Assembly: GCA_023251695.1 (NCBI GenBank)
Contig: JAHEYE010000179.1
Coordinates: forward strand, 1 to 7,034
DNA length: 7,034 nt
Direction of reading: 5' to 3'
Source: Sphingobacteriaceae bacterium
GTDB taxonomy: Bacteria > Bacteroidota > Bacteroidia > B-17B0 > Aurantibacillaceae
The notes under the pieces are model-generated. The model ran no database searches, was not told the DNA's origin, and was given only the letters and a program-made list of their open reading frames with translations. A program made the position numbers and the translations under genes. This document shows positions 6,086-7,034 of this stretch, piece by piece. Position 1 is the stretch's first letter. Each line of letters starts with the position of its first letter.

Positions 6086-7034
6086 TTATTTGGTTACTAA
6101 ATGTGTTAAGTTTTTTAACATGTTTTCCACTAAAAGTGGCAGGTTGTAATGAGCCTTCCATCCCCATTCGGTAAGGGCAGTAGTGTCGTCGATGCTTGCT
6201 GGCCAGCTATTTGCGATATTTTGACGAAAATCGGGTTTATAGGTAATCTCAAAGTTAGGGATATGTCTTTTTATCTCGGCCGCTATTTCTTTAGGGGTAA
6301 AACTTAAGCCTGATAAATTATAAGCTGTACGGGTCTTAATTTTTCCGGCAGGGGCCTGCATTAATTCTAAAGTTGCTCTTATGGCGTCTTCCATATGCAT
6401 CATAGGTAGAGCCGTATTTTCTGTTAAAAAGCACTCGTATTTCTGATGTTTTAAAGCTTCATAAAATATATGAACGGCATAATCAGTAGTACCGCCTCCC
6501 GGGGCCGATTTCCATCCTATTAAGCCTGGATATCTGATGCTTCGTACGTCCACCCCATACTTATTAAAATACCAATTACACCATCCTTCACCCGCTTGTT
6601 TGCTGATGCCATAAACCGTGGAAGGTTCCATAACAGTTTGCTGGGGGGTATTTATGCGTGGTGTAGTAGGACCAAATACTGCAATTGAGCTTGGCCAGTA
6701 CACTTTATCAATATGCTTTTCTTTAGCTAAATCGAGCACATTAAATAATCCCTCCATGTTTAATTTCCATGCCAGGGAAGGATTTTGTTCGCCTGTAGCC
6801 GATAGTAAAGCGGCCAATAAATAAACCTGTTTTATCCGGTGTTTTTTCACAAGGTCGAACAAGGCCGTTTTATCTAAAATATCTAATTTTTCAAATGGAT
6901 TTTTAGGTAAAGCAGGAATTGGCTTTAGATCTGCCACAATCACATTATTATCGCCGTAAATTTTACTGAGTTCATTGGCGAGTTCAATGCCAATTTGCCC
7001 CCCTGCTCCTATAATTAATATGGTATCGTCTTTC
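6086..7034 (-). CDS. tdh: L-threonine 3-dehydrogenase, SDR/epimerase type (5' end cut)
   Basis: NAD-dependent oxidation of L-threonine to 2-amino-3-ketobutyrate, the first step of threonine breakdown to glycine and acetyl-CoA, in the cytoplasm. 315 residues are visible and the frame stays open to the right edge; probably only a few codons are missing, since the first strand of the Rossmann fold is complete. Numbering from the first whole codon: GAGGQIG at 9-15 binds NAD, D35 ends strand 2 (NAD rather than NADP preference), LLAALLSATGE follows, the catalytic Ser is in PSSIAVFGP (115/116), and Y141/K145 in YGISK form the SDR YxxxK pair. Family-specific blocks of extended-SDR threonine dehydrogenases are present: PGGGTTDYAV (178-187), LPMMHMEDA, and near the C-terminus PDFRQNIANSWPASIDD and WGW. 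These separate it from sugar epimerases. The GTG at 6943, a tempting start, would remove the NAD-binding loop and is rejected. The usual partner, 2-amino-3-ketobutyrate CoA ligase, is not in the window. Confidence 0.93.
   Translation of the reverse strand, partial: KDDTILIIGAGGQIGIELANELSKIYGDNNVIVADLKPIPALPKNPFEKLDILDKTALFDLVKKHRIKQVYLLAALLSATGEQNPSLAWKLNMEGLFNVLDLAKEKHIDKVYWPSSIAVFGPTTPRINTPQQTVMEPSTVYGISKQAGEGWCNWYFNKYGVDVRSIRYPGLIGWKSAPGGGTTDYAVHIFYEALKHQKYECFLTENTALPMMHMEDAIRATLELMQAPAGKIKTRTAYNLSGLSFTPKEIAAEIKRHIPNFEITYKPDFRQNIANSWPASIDDTTALTEWGWKAHYNLPLLVENMLKNLTHLVTK

Noticed and set aside
6618..6824. A 68-codon plus-strand open frame within the dehydrogenase gene
   Set aside because: It is antisense to the conserved PSSIAVFGP/YGISK region; those codons explain the sequence and nothing supports a second gene.

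Overview
The window looks like chromosomal DNA from a member of the Bacteroidota (Flavobacteriia/Sphingobacteriia/Chitinophagia-like; the genus cannot be told by eye). The DNA is AT-rich. Some upstream regions carry exact copies of the Bacteroidota -7 promoter box TAnnTTTG and little Shine-Dalgarno signal. Two secreted proteins follow the Bacteroidota habit of placing glutamine just after the signal peptide cleavage site. Threonine dehydrogenase is of the SDR/epimerase type, as in Flavobacterium, not the zinc enzyme of E. coli.

Every gene I can support lies on the minus strand, so in transcription order the window reads from right to left. (1) An SDR-type L-threonine 3-dehydrogenase, whose first few codons are cut by the right edge. 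(2) Two tandem paralogues, 297 and 291 aa, of a secreted protein made of MORN_2 (YwqK-like) repeats. Each has its own strong intrinsic terminator and a TAnnTTTG box very close to its ATG. (3) cysS (cysteinyl-tRNA synthetase), then 2 nt later a lipoprotein of the M28 / type II glutaminyl-cyclase family. (4) After 112 nt, polA (DNA polymerase I), with the 5' nuclease and the start of the 3'-5' exonuclease visible and the polymerase half beyond the left edge. No gene-free stretch exceeds 150 nt. I saw no tRNA, rRNA, CRISPR, insertion sequence or phage feature.

Most of this is housekeeping and I do not see a clear new defence or mobile system. The most interesting link is functional. The lipoprotein has the features of an enzyme that turns N-terminal Gln into pyroglutamate on exported proteins, and both MORN-repeat proteins nearby have signal peptides whose every plausible cleavage site leaves Gln first. 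The paralogous pair itself, of unknown function, is the least explained part of the window.

For three genes an in-frame TTG start further upstream was set aside for an internal ATG. In cysS and the first MORN gene the extension would run into terminator or promoter sequence; in the lipoprotein gene it would overlap cysS and spoil the signal peptide.
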